A stretch of DNA of 64,000 nt from Bacillota bacterium (GTDB lineage Bacteria > Bacillota > Bacilli > Paenibacillales > NBRC-103111), in contig JAEWIS010000031.1 in assembly GCA_023386955.1 (NCBI GenBank), forward strand, positions 1 through 64,000, in the 5' to 3' direction. The translations under genes and the position numbers were made by a program. The notes beneath the pieces are model-generated. The model saw nothing but the letters and a program-made list of their open reading frames with translations. It was not told the origin of the DNA and made no database searches. Shown here piece after piece: positions 26,710-35,597 of the stretch; the first letter of the stretch is position 1; each line of letters begins with the position of its first letter.

Positions 26710-27660
26710 TTAGAAGGGAAGCGGATCCTCGTACCGGATGGCCCATTCCCCGCAAGCCCGTCCCGTCGAGTACGAGACATTCCCCAACAGGCACAGCAAT
26801 TCGGCTTCCGTTTCTGCCGCGCGGCTGCTTGCCGCCCCGGCTTCCATTACCTCCAGCGCCAAAGGCAGCAGCTTGCCCGCCTCCTCCATTGCAGCCTGCC
26901 AATGATCCCAGAAGCCCGTCTGGTGTACTGCCCCCTCCTCTGCCGGATCCCGCCAGAATTTCCGCTCGTCGTTGCAATAATCCAAAGGCGGATTCTCCCG
27001 TTTGTAGACAAACGGGGTAATTTGGCCTGCCGTCAGCACCCGCTTGGCTCCCGTAGGGTCATGGAACAGCTTCAGCGCCAGCAGCATATCCCGGAAGCTC
27101 TCCTGCCATTGGCGGACTTTCACCTCTCCCGTAGCCTCCGAATAAAATTTCGCCGCCAGCTCCGATAGAACATTCGGCACTTCCTGGAACAACACACTGT
27201 CCCGGGGCAAAGCAAACCCCCGCCAGACGGGAGTTTTCCACGTATCGATCCCCCTCATCCTCCGCGCAACTATGGTGTCCAGAATAATTTCGAACCGCTG
27301 GTGGTTCCATTTCTTAAAGCCGGACTTGGCAAAAATATAAGGATGTGCGTTGCGGTCGAGAATATGATGCAGCAGAAAACCTGCCGCGTATGGCCGCAAC
27401 CGGCTCCCCTCCGGCTGCCCCGCCCTGCGGAGCAGCTCCATAAGGAAAGGCCCGCATTGCTCCTCATGCATCAGGTTTCCCAGGGTATCCATCCGCTTGT
27501 CCTTGCTCCAGGGCAGAAAACGGTAATAGAACAGCGGATCCGGTCCTTGGCATCCCCATGAAAACAGCCTGCTGTGCTCCTCCCGTTCCAGCCAATCCGC
27601 TTGGCCTACCGCCCGCAGCGCCTCCTGGCCAAAAATGATGTGCGTCCATATATTCGGCAT
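26710..27660 (-). CDS. Zinc-dependent phospholipase C-like hydrolase
   Basis: A 316-residue protein of the zinc-dependent phospholipase C fold without a signal peptide. It opens MPNIWTHIIFGQE. Metal ligands are seen as spaced His/Asp motifs: H7, WGCQGPDPLFYY (about 36-47), LMHEEQ (about 68), and FLLHHILDRNAHPYIF (about 95-110). The ATG at 27660 follows AGGAGG by 8 nt; the longer frame to 27705 is rejected. The secreted Bacillus enzymes cleave phospholipids, but this cytosolic form is uncharacterised, so the substrate is open. Confidence 0.85.
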   Translation of the reverse strand: MPNIWTHIIFGQEALRAVGQADWLEREEHSRLFSWGCQGPDPLFYYRFLPWSKDKRMDTLGNLMHEEQCGPFLMELLRRAGQPEGSRLRPYAAGFLLHHILDRNAHPYIFAKSGFKKWNHQRFEIILDTIVARRMRGIDTWKTPVWRGFALPRDSVLFQEVPNVLSELAAKFYSEATGEVKVRQWQESFRDMLLALKLFHDPTGAKRVLTAGQITPFVYKRENPPLDYCNDERKFWRDPAEEGAVHQTGFWDHWQAAMEEAGKLLPLALEVMEAGAASSRAAETEAELLCLLGNVSYSTGRACGEWAIRYEDPLPF

Positions 27661-27840
27661 AACCTCATCCTCCTGTTCTTTAATCACCTGCCGGAATCGG
27701 TTCATGCATCTGCTTTCTCTAGCTACTCATTCGTCGGGCTCCACACAAAAGCCTCCGACCTCCGCCAGAATGGCGTCAATCGAAGGCTCATGCAGGGAAA
27801 TTATCCGCACCGTCGTCCTTTACCGGACCTGATTCAGCGG

Positions 27841-28027
27841 CTATCCGGACCGACGTTCCGCTATTTTGAGGTAAGCGGGCGTTTTCGTTATTTCGCGGAC
27901 ACAGGGTCCCTTATTTGTTCATTTGTTCGCTAAGACAGGCCATTTTCACTCAAATAAGGTATCGTGTGTCCGTAAGACGAACAAACCGGTGGTTTTTCGC
28001 CGAATAGCGTCTCCTGAGTCCGCAGTA
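27841..28027. repeat. Four-box intergenic element (copy 6)
   Basis: Boxes begin near 27841, 27891 (forward, GGACACAGG...TTATTTG), 27951 and 28001 (reverse, CAAATAAGG...GTCCGTAAG). Spacing is 50, 60 and 50 bp; the first box is the most diverged. It ends 36 bp before the stop codon of the giant 5'-nucleotidase gene. The remainder of the gap 27661-28063 holds nothing I can support. Confidence 0.85.
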
Positions 28028-28063
28028 CAGCCTGTGCTTGCAGCAGGAGAGCTGTTTGCTGCA

Positions 28064-31000
28064 CTAGTTGATGAAATCCGCAAACTTCAAGAGCCGCTTC
28101 AGCATAGCCGCCGCTTCTGCCCTCGTAGCCTGCGACTCAGGAGCGAACCGGTTGCCCGAGGTTCCCTCCACCAGTCCTGCAGCCACACCGGCGTCAACTG
28201 CGTCAGCAGCCCACGCGGGAATTTGGCCTTCGTCGGCAAATGCGGCCGCTGTACCCGTAGGAGCTGATTTCCCTGCGGCCTTCAGGGCGCGGCTCATCAT
28301 AACAGCCATTTGCGCACGGGTGATATTGGCTCCGCCGCGAAGTGTGCCGTCCTCGAAGCCGTCCAGCAGTCCGGCCTTCACGGCCGCACCCAGAGCACCT
28401 GCGTACCATTCGGTGCCGGTCAGATCCTTCACTCTCGATACGGCCGACGCATCCGGGGCCAGACCCAGCGCCCGTACCAGAAGGGCGGCGAATTCACCGC
28501 GTGTCACTTGGGCATCCGGCGCAAACCGTCCCGGCGCTTGCCCGTCGATGACCAGCTTGGCTGCCAACAGCTCCACATCGGCACGGGACCAGTGTCCGCT
28601 CAAATCCGAGAAGGCTGCAGCGGACGGTTTAACTACACCATAGATGCTGTTGGAGTTTCGCTTCATGGTGACTACGGTTTTGCCGTCTGCTGTACCGAAT
28701 ACCGCCGGCACAAAGCTCATGCTGCCGCTGGCCGGGTCGAAGACAACCGCAGTGGCGGAAGCCGGGTCCACTGTGCCGGGGACGGTCAAGGTCCGGGACA
28801 CATAGGTGCTGCCGAAGTGATTCAGCTCCACCTGTTTGCCGCCTGCTTGTGCGGTGACGGTGTAGCTAACGGCATCCGTCAGCAAGACGGCTCCGCTCTT
28901 GGCTGCGGCTGCTTCCACTGCCGCTTTGGCCGCTCTCGCCACTTCACCGATAACCACCTCAATGCGGATATCGCCTGCCGCTGTTCCCAGTGCTGCAGCC
29001 AACTCGCTGGGCTTCACCACCGACAAGGGCAAATCATAGCTTTTGTCCGCTGTGCGGATGAGTACGGTTCCTTGGGTACTGCCAGTCAAACCGCTTACCG
29101 GAAGCACCACTTTCACCGAACCCTCCACCTCCGGCAGGGTGATGATAGTTTTACCGGCTCCGGCTGCAGTCAGCGCCTTACTGAAGGAATCCGCTGCCAG
29201 GGTCAGGCTGTTGACGGAGGTACCATCTGCCGCGGTCTCCGTCTTCAGATCCTTGGTTTCCGGCTTCAGCTCCACACCGCCGCTCACAACACCCGCTTCC
29301 ACTTGAACACCCGGGTCCGGAGCAGTGCTGGCGGGAGGTGTGGTGCTGCCGCCGGCTGCAGGAGTGCCAGGGGTGCTTTCGTCATCATCGTCGTCGGGGT
29401 CAGACGTATTCAAACCCTTCACATCCACAATCCGGCCTTCCACTCCAGTATTGGAGGCAGTCAGCTCGCCCAGCACCTTCAGATACTGGATGAACACCTC
29501 GTAATCCGGCTTAAAGGGGTACTGCTCGCTGTACATGAAGTTGACGCGGCCCTCATTGTACGCTTTGCCGAAGGAGGCGTATGCGTCGCCGCCCTTGGCG
29601 GTAAAAATATTAGTTGCCAGGTTGTAGGTTTTCTTCAGGTCCAGCGGCACATAACCGCTGTCCGTTTTCACGCTGACGCTGGTCACCCGCTGATTGGCGG
29701 GTTTGGAGGAATCAAAAGTGAATTTCATGCCTGCCACGTGGGGGAAGCCGCCGTATTCGGAGGGCGATTTGGATACGCCGTTCTCCAGCCCGTCCCGGAT
29801 TTCCTGGCCGGTGAGCTCCAGCACAACCACATCATTATTAAAAGGAAGAATTTCCTGAACCGCACCTTGGGTAATATCCCCGGCCTTGAGATTGGTCCGG
29901 ATGCCTCCGCCGTTTTGCAGGGCCATGTCCGCCTTGATCCCGGCTTGTTTCGCTTCATACAGCATACCGTCCACCACCAGATTGCCGATGGCGGTTTCCT
30001 TGGTGCGCACCGTCCGGGGGTTAGAGCCCACCGCTACCGCACCGTACAGATCCACACCGGAATGCCCGACTACCTTCTTATTTAATTCGTCCACCTTCGG
30101 CTTGTACTTGGCCAGAATGGAGGCTGCCTCCGGGTCAGCTGCAAACACATACTCCGAGCCGTTTTTCTGATCGATGGCGATTAAGCTATTGTTGGTCTTG
30201 TCCGTATTCTTCAGCTTCCCGGTTTCGTCTGCTTCCACATGAAGCAGCTTGCCGTCCTTATCGAATTCCACTTGAAGCTTGCCCAGATTCTGCGCTCGCT
30301 CACCGGTTTGCACAATGAGCTTGGGTTCACTGTGGGTGTTGTCCACAATGGCTGCATCCAGCTTGGTATGGGAGTGGCCGCCGACGATAATGTCGATGCC
30401 CTCCACCTTCGCCGCAATCTTCCGGTCCTCATCGTAGCCCAGGTGGGACACGGCAATAATCTTGTTGATGCCCTGCTGCTGCAGCATGGCTACCGTGCTT
30501 TTTGCCTTCACTTCCGGGTCTTGGAAGGTAACAACGCCGGGTGAAGAAATGTTGGCCGTGTCCACCGTGGTCAATCCGAAGATGCCCACCTGTTGGCCGC
30601 CGATTTCTTTAATGATGGCAGGGTAAATCTTACCCGACTCTGCGGGGTGACCAATGCTGCTCTGTACATACCCCTTCAGAAGAACATCCGCCGAAAAATC
30701 CACATTGGCCGATACAAACGGAAACTGTGCATGTTGGATAAAGTTCGAAAGTGCCTTAGAGCCCTTGTCAAACTCGTGATTGCCGAAGGTCATGGCGTCA
30801 TATTGCATCAGATTCATAAATTCCAGGTCGGCTTGCCCTTCATATTCATTAAAATAGAGGGTTCCCGCGAACACATCCCCTGCATCCAGAAGCAGTGGAT
30901 TCGGCGAGCTTGCCTTCGCCTGCTTGGTGGCCGTCACCCGGCGCAGCACATTGTCCGGGGAGCTGGTGGAGTCAATGTTGGCGTGGGTGTCGTTAGTGTG

Positions 31001-32785
31001 CAGGACAGTCAGCGGGAAATTGCCGTTGCCGGGGACGTTGGGGGTAATTTCGAATACCGCTACCGTACCCGATACCTCATTGCCCACCAGCAAAAGCGGC
31101 TTGCCTGTAGGACTGTCTTCAGCGGCCACAAACTGCAAACCCTCGGGGCCGGAATCCCCCTTCACCTTGTCGCTGAAATCCCGGGAATTTACATACCCGG
31201 CGAAGCCAGCTTGAGCAGGATCCGTAACATTGTAAGCCATAACACCGCCGATCCGTTCCAAACCGATAAAGGCATAGGTTTTGCCATTGATTACGCCAAT
31301 TTCAGCGTCCTCGGGCTCCGGGCCTTTGTTGTCGCTGCGGTCATCCAGATTCACATTGTCGTTGGATGCGTTAAAATAAGCGGGCAGCCGCTGGGCGATA
31401 ATGGTCTCCAATTGGGAGCCGCTGTCAAACACCGGTCCCGCCGCAATATTGGCAGCGTCCCATATGGAGAAGGAGCGGGCGCCGAAGGCGTACAGCCCTT
31501 CATAGTAGGTTGCTCCGGTTACGGTATAAACGGAATTGGTGACGTTCAACCGGCCCAATTGTTTATTGTCGGTTAGAATGCTTTGCAGGTTCAGCTGCAG
31601 CTCATCCCACTCTGCGTCTGTATAACCCTTGTACAAGCTGCGGTTCAGCTTAACCTGGGCGGCGATATCCTTAATGCGTTTTTCCTCCGCATAATCCCCA
31701 TACTCTCTGGCATCGCCCTCATTGGCGGTAACCAGATAGGTTTTCCCATCCTTTTGGAACAAGGACATGCCATCCGGCATGTACATGCCCAGCACCGGCC
31801 ATTTGGCAATGTGGATGGCATTGTCTTTGTCGGACGCATCCAGGCCGTTCCCCGGCAGGGAGTGATCCTTTACACCAAGCCCGGATACCTTCTCAATCTT
31901 GCGGGTCTCCAAATTTAAAGTGGCAATGGCGTTGTTTTCCTGCATGGATACATAGGCATAACTCCCGGAAGAGTCCACTGCGATATACTCCGGCTCCAAA
32001 TCCTGTGCCCGCTCGGTGGAATTGGTCGGTGCTTTGCCCTTGGGGAAGAGCCGGACATTGTCGCCGAACACATCGTCCGGGAGATCCAGGCTGATTTGCT
32101 CGGCAACAGCAATGCTTATTCCGTTGGAGAGATCAACTAAGGTAACGGAGCCTTCCGGGTCAAAGCTGTAATCGGAGTTGGGCTCGCCCTCGTTGGCGCT
32201 AAGAATTTTTTGGCCATCCGGGGTAAAGGTCACCATATCCGGCAGGTAACCGGCGCCGAATTCCTTGATGAGACTGCCATTCTGATCCAAAAGAAGCAGC
32301 TTGCCTTTGAGGGTTCTGTCCACAGCAGGAACGGCCAAGGCCACATATTCCCCTGAGGGGGACACGGCTACACTGGTCATATCATGGGTGCTCTTCGTAA
32401 TGCCCAAGCCCAAATCCTCGAGGTAAACCCTCTTCTCAGCGGTAAGAGAGTAGACTTCATCGGTGACTGTATTCCGGTTCTGCAGGCCGCCTAAATCCAC
32501 AATATCCAATGATATTTCCTTGCCGTTAATGACATAAGCCTTATGGGTTATCTTGTTGTAGGAAACAATTTCAGCCGCGGTGCTTCCTCCCGGTGCCGTA
32601 TACCGCCCGATCAGCTTCATGGACAGCTCATCGGAGACTGTTTGTCCAGCGCCGCCTCCTCCAGATCCACCGATCACCGGAACCGGAACGTTGGGGATTT
32701 CCGCCGCCAGAGCGGGGACTGCCGCCCCTATCGTCAGAACCGACGACAATACAACCGATACTGCGCGTTTTCTCCACATCTGCAT
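28064..32785 (-). CDS. SLH-anchored surface protein with choice-of-anchor I and 5'-nucleotidase domains
   Basis: A 1573-residue exported protein. The signal peptide ends AVPALAA-E (about 28). Residues about 50-575 form a beta-propeller-like choice-of-anchor I region. A metallophosphatase follows from about 590 (LTVLHTNDTHANID, LLLDAGDVFAG, MTFGNHEFDKG near 668, and VGGHSHTKLD), with the 5'-nucleotidase C-terminal domain up to about 1115 (LQNGGGIRTNLKAGDI, ILPFNNDVVVLELTG). An acidic/Pro-Thr linker leads to a domain of unknown type. Three S-layer homology repeats (about 1393-1573) bind secondary cell-wall polymer. It likely releases phosphate from extracellular nucleotides, giving phosphate and nucleosides for uptake. 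GGAGGGA precedes the ATG. Confidence 0.93.
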   Translation of the reverse strand: MQMWRKRAVSVVLSSVLTIGAAVPALAAEIPNVPVPVIGGSGGGGAGQTVSDELSMKLIGRYTAPGGSTAAEIVSYNKITHKAYVINGKEISLDIVDLGGLQNRNTVTDEVYSLTAEKRVYLEDLGLGITKSTHDMTSVAVSPSGEYVALAVPAVDRTLKGKLLLLDQNGSLIKEFGAGYLPDMVTFTPDGQKILSANEGEPNSDYSFDPEGSVTLVDLSNGISIAVAEQISLDLPDDVFGDNVRLFPKGKAPTNSTERAQDLEPEYIAVDSSGSYAYVSMQENNAIATLNLETRKIEKVSGLGVKDHSLPGNGLDASDKDNAIHIAKWPVLGMYMPDGMSLFQKDGKTYLVTANEGDAREYGDYAEEKRIKDIAAQVKLNRSLYKGYTDAEWDELQLNLQSILTDNKQLGRLNVTNSVYTVTGATYYEGLYAFGARSFSIWDAANIAAGPVFDSGSQLETIIAQRLPAYFNASNDNVNLDDRSDNKGPEPEDAEIGVINGKTYAFIGLERIGGVMAYNVTDPAQAGFAGYVNSRDFSDKVKGDSGPEGLQFVAAEDSPTGKPLLLVGNEVSGTVAVFEITPNVPGNGNFPLTVLHTNDTHANIDSTSSPDNVLRRVTATKQAKASSPNPLLLDAGDVFAGTLYFNEYEGQADLEFMNLMQYDAMTFGNHEFDKGSKALSNFIQHAQFPFVSANVDFSADVLLKGYVQSSIGHPAESGKIYPAIIKEIGGQQVGIFGLTTVDTANISSPGVVTFQDPEVKAKSTVAMLQQQGINKIIAVSHLGYDEDRKIAAKVEGIDIIVGGHSHTKLDAAIVDNTHSEPKLIVQTGERAQNLGKLQVEFDKDGKLLHVEADETGKLKNTDKTNNSLIAIDQKNGSEYVFAADPEAASILAKYKPKVDELNKKVVGHSGVDLYGAVAVGSNPRTVRTKETAIGNLVVDGMLYEAKQAGIKADMALQNGGGIRTNLKAGDITQGAVQEILPFNNDVVVLELTGQEIRDGLENGVSKSPSEYGGFPHVAGMKFTFDSSKPANQRVTSVSVKTDSGYVPLDLKKTYNLATNIFTAKGGDAYASFGKAYNEGRVNFMYSEQYPFKPDYEVFIQYLKVLGELTASNTGVEGRIVDVKGLNTSDPDDDDDESTPGTPAAGGSTTPPASTAPDPGVQVEAGVVSGGVELKPETKDLKTETAADGTSVNSLTLAADSFSKALTAAGAGKTIITLPEVEGSVKVVLPVSGLTGSTQGTVLIRTADKSYDLPLSVVKPSELAAALGTAAGDIRIEVVIGEVARAAKAAVEAAAAKSGAVLLTDAVSYTVTAQAGGKQVELNHFGSTYVSRTLTVPGTVDPASATAVVFDPASGSMSFVPAVFGTADGKTVVTMKRNSNSIYGVVKPSAAAFSDLSGHWSRADVELLAAKLVIDGQAPGRFAPDAQVTRGEFAALLVRALGLAPDASAVSRVKDLTGTEWYAGALGAAVKAGLLDGFEDGTLRGGANITRAQMAVMMSRALKAAGKSAPTGTAAAFADEGQIPAWAADAVDAGVAAGLVEGTSGNRFAPESQATRAEAAAMLKRLLKFADFIN

Positions 32786-32901
32786 GCTTTTTTGCTCCCT
32801 CCATTACGAATGGACTCTATGAATCTTCCAGATCATCCCTAATTGTAACGAAGAAAGATTAACCAAACGTCAGCGCAATGTGGAGGTTTTGTAAAGACAA
32901 C

Positions 32902-32946
32902 AAAAACCGCTCCCTCCGCAAAGCTCTGCTTTGCCGGAAGGAACGG
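32902..32946 (-). terminator. Intrinsic terminator after the MoaD-like gene
   Basis: A long stem with a TCTGC-type small loop (arms CCGCTCCCTCCGCAAAGC and its partner, with G-U pairs and one bulge) is followed by TTTTTG on the minus strand. It separates the MoaD-like gene from the surface-protein gene. Confidence 0.85.
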
Positions 32947-33010
32947 CAGTTCTTCAAATGGGCCTTGGATTAAGGGGTGTCATCTCAGGCGCCTGAGAGT
33001 CCGGAATTGC

Positions 33011-33244
33011 TCACCCCCCGGCAATAGGCGGCAGCAGCGCAACCAGACTGCCTGCTTCCACCGTGCTGGTTTTCCGCGCCGATGCGCCGTTGACTGCCAC
33101 CAGCACTCCGTCAAACCGGGCCTCGGGGTATTGGGAGGAAAGCTCCTCCAGCAGCTTTTCCACGGTTAGCGGCGCCCCGTTTATTTCCGTCTCCGTGCAT
33201 TTGGTGTGGTTGGCCAAGCTTGCGTAAAACCGGATTTTAATCAT
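33011..33244 (-). CDS. MoaD/ThiS-family sulfur carrier protein
   Basis: A 77-residue ubiquitin-fold protein ending in the diagnostic Gly-Gly (ALLPPIAGG), which carries sulfur as a thiocarboxylate. The MoaD-like core VEKLLEELSSQYPEARF and VAVNGA supports a role in molybdopterin synthesis as the small subunit of MPT synthase. No moaE, moeB or other cofactor gene is next to it, so the partner must be elsewhere. It is followed by a strong terminator and appears monocistronic. Confidence 0.85.
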   Translation of the reverse strand: MIKIRFYASLANHTKCTETEINGAPLTVEKLLEELSSQYPEARFDGVLVAVNGASARKTSTVEAGSLVALLPPIAGG

Positions 33245-33519
33245 TGCGCCTCATCCTTTCCTTGTTGAACGTTCTGTCCGGCGTCTTTTGCGCGCAATCG
33301 GATATGAGTGATCAGATTGTTATATGGCATGTTTACTCACACATACATTCCGTAATACATTCATTATAGTGAGTTGGGGAAATATAACAAGATGTTTTTT
33401 GTTATATTTTTATGGAAATTCAGGTCGAAAATGAATAAGTTCTCAGTTTTCGTGACGAAAAGTGATGTTTATGTTATGAAACATTACGTAAGTTAATATT
33501 TCATTCTGTTAACGGATAC

Positions 33520-33706
33520 CCTAATGGACAGGGAAGCCTCTATTTGCCTATTTTGGCGTGAGCTTGCGGGCTAACGGACACAGGTGACCCTAATCGGCTG
33601 AAAAGAACCCTCCACCATTCTTCCTCTCACATATAGCGTCCCTCCTGTCCGTTCGTTTGCTAAAACACCCGTTTTTGGCTAAATAGCGTCTCTCAGGTCC
33701 GTTAGC
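33520..33706. repeat. Four-box intergenic element (copy 7)
   Basis: Forward boxes at 33520 and 33570, reverse boxes at 33630 and 33680; spacing 50, 60 and 50 bp, 187 bp in all. It lies in the 730-bp gap 33245-33974, which is otherwise AT-rich near the moaD start and G-rich near its end. No gene is supported there. Confidence 0.88.
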
Positions 33707-33796
33707 CACGGGCGGGGGAGTCGAGTGTGAGCAGCGAAGTATGGGGTAGAGGGCGAGCGGCCAATGGCAGACGGTAGGTATGGGCGGCGAGAAGAC

Positions 33797-33900
33797 GGGC
33801 GGCAGATGGCAGACGGTGAGGTAGGAGCGGGGAGTCGGGCGGCAGATGGCAGACGATGAGGTAGGAGCGGGGAGTCGGGCGGCAGATTGCAGACGGCGGG
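33797..33900. repeat. 40-bp tandem repeat
   Basis: Two full copies and one partial copy of a 40-bp unit (GGGCGGCAGATGGCAGACG... to ...GGAGCGGGGAGTC) start at 33797, 33837 and 33877. Only one or two positions differ. A 108-residue minus-strand frame across it is a by-product of the repeat. Confidence 0.85.
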
Positions 33901-33919
33901 AGTTATATACTTTCAACGC

Positions 33920-33953
33920 AAAAAAAGACCCGGGAACCTAACGGTCCCGGATC
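33920..33953 (-). terminator. Intrinsic terminator after the efflux transporter gene
   Basis: GATCCGGGACC pairs with GGTTCCCGGGTC around a GTTA loop, with T7 following on the minus strand. It lies 22 bp beyond the transporter stop. Confidence 0.9.
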
Positions 33954-33974
33954 TCTCCTATACGATTCGCTTTC

Positions 33975-35489
33975 CTACGCCTTTTGCGGCTCCAACACAA
34001 CCTGCTCCGCCGGAGCGGAGGGGCCTTTTTTGTGCTTGCGGATGAAGAAGGCAACGGGAATGGCCGCGGCGGCAATACAGGTGGCGATCAGATACACATC
34101 GTCCACACCCATAGTGACGGCGGACATCTGAATTTGCACCTTATCCCGTAAGCCCCCTGCCGCAAGTTCTTGGGCATGGGTAGCCGAACGGCTGCTCATA
34201 ATGGCGGTAAATATCGCGATAGCAAAGGAGCCGAATGCGCTCCGTGTCCAGTTATTGATGGACGAGGCATGACCGGAAAGCTCCTTCGGAATCTGCTCCA
34301 TGCCATAGTTGCTGGCCGGCATCATCGTAAGGCCAATGCCCAAGCTGCGGACGACCATGCACCACAGCAGATAGCTGTGAGGTGTATTGACGGAAAGCCA
34401 GCTTAACGGAAGCGAACCCAGGGCGACCATGGACAGCCCGATAATCGTGAGAATCCGCGGCCCTACCTTGCCGTACAGCTTGCCGACGAAAGGCATGGAG
34501 ATGGCCATAGCCAAGGAGGACGGAAGCAGGATCAGCCCGGCGTCCATGGGCGAAACCCCCTGGATGTTCTGCAGAAATACAGGAGTCATCATCATGCCGG
34601 AATAGAGGCTGATGTTGAGAATACAGGTAATCACCAGTGCCATGGTATAACGCCCACTGCGAAATACCCGGAGATTCAGCAGTGGAGACTTGGCGGTCAG
34701 CTCCCTCCACAGGAACAGCCCCAGTACGGCTAAGCCTCCGATCAATAGCGACAGCGTACCGGCAGAGGTCCAGCCCCATGCCCGGCCTTGGGACAGCGCG
34801 ATCAGGATGGAAGCGGAGCTGGCAATAACCGTAATAAAGCCGATGCCGTCAAAGGATTGGGGAACCTTCATCCGGTAATAAGGCATAAACAGCTGCACCA
34901 TAATAATCGCGATGATGCCGATAGGCAGATTCATCCAGAAGATCCAGTGCCAGGACACATGCTCCAGAATCCAGCCGGAGAGGGTCGGGCCGATTGCAGG
35001 GGCCAGCATAGCGGAGGCCGACCAGATGCCGATGGCGACTGCCTGCTTTTCCCGTGGGATAACCTGATAAATTACCGCCATGGCGGAAGGCACGATAACA
35101 CCGCAGAATACCCCTTGCAGTGTCCGGAAAGCAATCAGAGTTGCGACAGTGTTGGACAACGCGCAGAATACGGATGCCAAAGTAAAACCCGCCAAGCTGA
35201 ATACGTACAGACGCTTATAGCTGAACCGTTCACCGAAATAGCCGGTTACCGGAGCAATAGTGCCCATAGCCAGCATAAAGCCGGTCATAACCCACTGGAT
35301 GGTGTTCAGGTCAGTGTTGAAGTCCCGCTGCAAAACGGGAAGCGCAATATTAATGGTACTGGAAGCCAACGTGGAGAAGAAGCTTCCGAAGAACAGAGCG
35401 ATCATAATCGGCCAAAATGCTTCACTGTGGGCAGCGGCCTGATCTGTTCCGGGAGCTCCTTTGCCAAGGGCCTGTTTTTTTGAGGACAT
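33975..35489 (-). CDS. DHA2-family drug efflux transporter (14 TM)
   Basis: A 504-residue proton-driven exporter of the EmrB/QacA type. Fourteen helices fit the length. Family motifs include TINIALPVLQRDF in helix 1, TGYFGERFSYKRLYVF (motif A region), LRTLQG-type FRTLQGVFCGVI (helix 4), and GIWSASAMLAPAIGPTLSGWI (motif C, helix 5). It is divergently paired with a PadR regulator. A TTGACA-N17-TAACAT promoter overlaps one ATGT-N8-ACAT operator, and a second operator lies in its leader, so repression by PadR relieved by a drug is the likely control. Substrate range unknown. Confidence 0.93.
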   Translation of the reverse strand: MSSKKQALGKGAPGTDQAAAHSEAFWPIMIALFFGSFFSTLASSTINIALPVLQRDFNTDLNTIQWVMTGFMLAMGTIAPVTGYFGERFSYKRLYVFSLAGFTLASVFCALSNTVATLIAFRTLQGVFCGVIVPSAMAVIYQVIPREKQAVAIGIWSASAMLAPAIGPTLSGWILEHVSWHWIFWMNLPIGIIAIIMVQLFMPYYRMKVPQSFDGIGFITVIASSASILIALSQGRAWGWTSAGTLSLLIGGLAVLGLFLWRELTAKSPLLNLRVFRSGRYTMALVITCILNISLYSGMMMTPVFLQNIQGVSPMDAGLILLPSSLAMAISMPFVGKLYGKVGPRILTIIGLSMVALGSLPLSWLSVNTPHSYLLWCMVVRSLGIGLTMMPASNYGMEQIPKELSGHASSINNWTRSAFGSFAIAIFTAIMSSRSATHAQELAAGGLRDKVQIQMSAVTMGVDDVYLIATCIAAAAIPVAFFIRKHKKGPSAPAEQVVLEPQKA

Positions 35490-35505
35490 ACGGTTTTACC
35501 TCTCC

Positions 35506-35534
35506 TTGTCTTTATGTCTGTTTTTACATATAAT
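35506..35534 (+). promoter_or_regulatory. Promoter of the PadR gene
   Basis: TTGTCT and TATAAT are separated by 17 bp. The spacer contains the second ATGT-N8-ACAT operator, so the regulator would repress its own gene by blocking polymerase. Confidence 0.7.
35513..35530. promoter_or_regulatory. PadR-type operator 2 (ATGT-N8-ACAT)
   Basis: TATGTCTGTTTTTACATA has the inverted ATGT-N8-ACAT spacing known for PadR and LmrR operators, with one more paired base on each side. It sits in the spacer of the padR promoter and the leader of the efflux gene. Confidence 0.75.
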
Positions 35535-35545
35535 GAATGAAGACT

Positions 35546-35574
35546 ATGTTACACCCGCCCGATCGATATGTCAA
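35546..35574 (-). promoter_or_regulatory. Promoter of the efflux transporter gene
   Basis: On the minus strand TTGACA and TAACAT are separated by 17 bp. The -35 hexamer (35569-35574) lies inside operator 1, so repressor binding would mask it. Confidence 0.75.
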
Positions 35575-35585
35575 ACAAAACATAT
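35566..35585. promoter_or_regulatory. PadR-type operator 1 (ATGT-N8-ACAT)
   Basis: ATATGTCAAACAAAACATAT is a perfect six-base inverted repeat with an 8-base spacer. It overlaps the efflux -35 and ends 12 bp before the PadR start codon. Confidence 0.78.
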
Positions 35586-35597
35586 AGGGAGGAATCC

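Noticed and set aside
33590..33916. 108-codon minus-strand frame
   Set aside because: It crosses a four-box element and a 40-bp repeat, and its translation is Pro/Ser low complexity.
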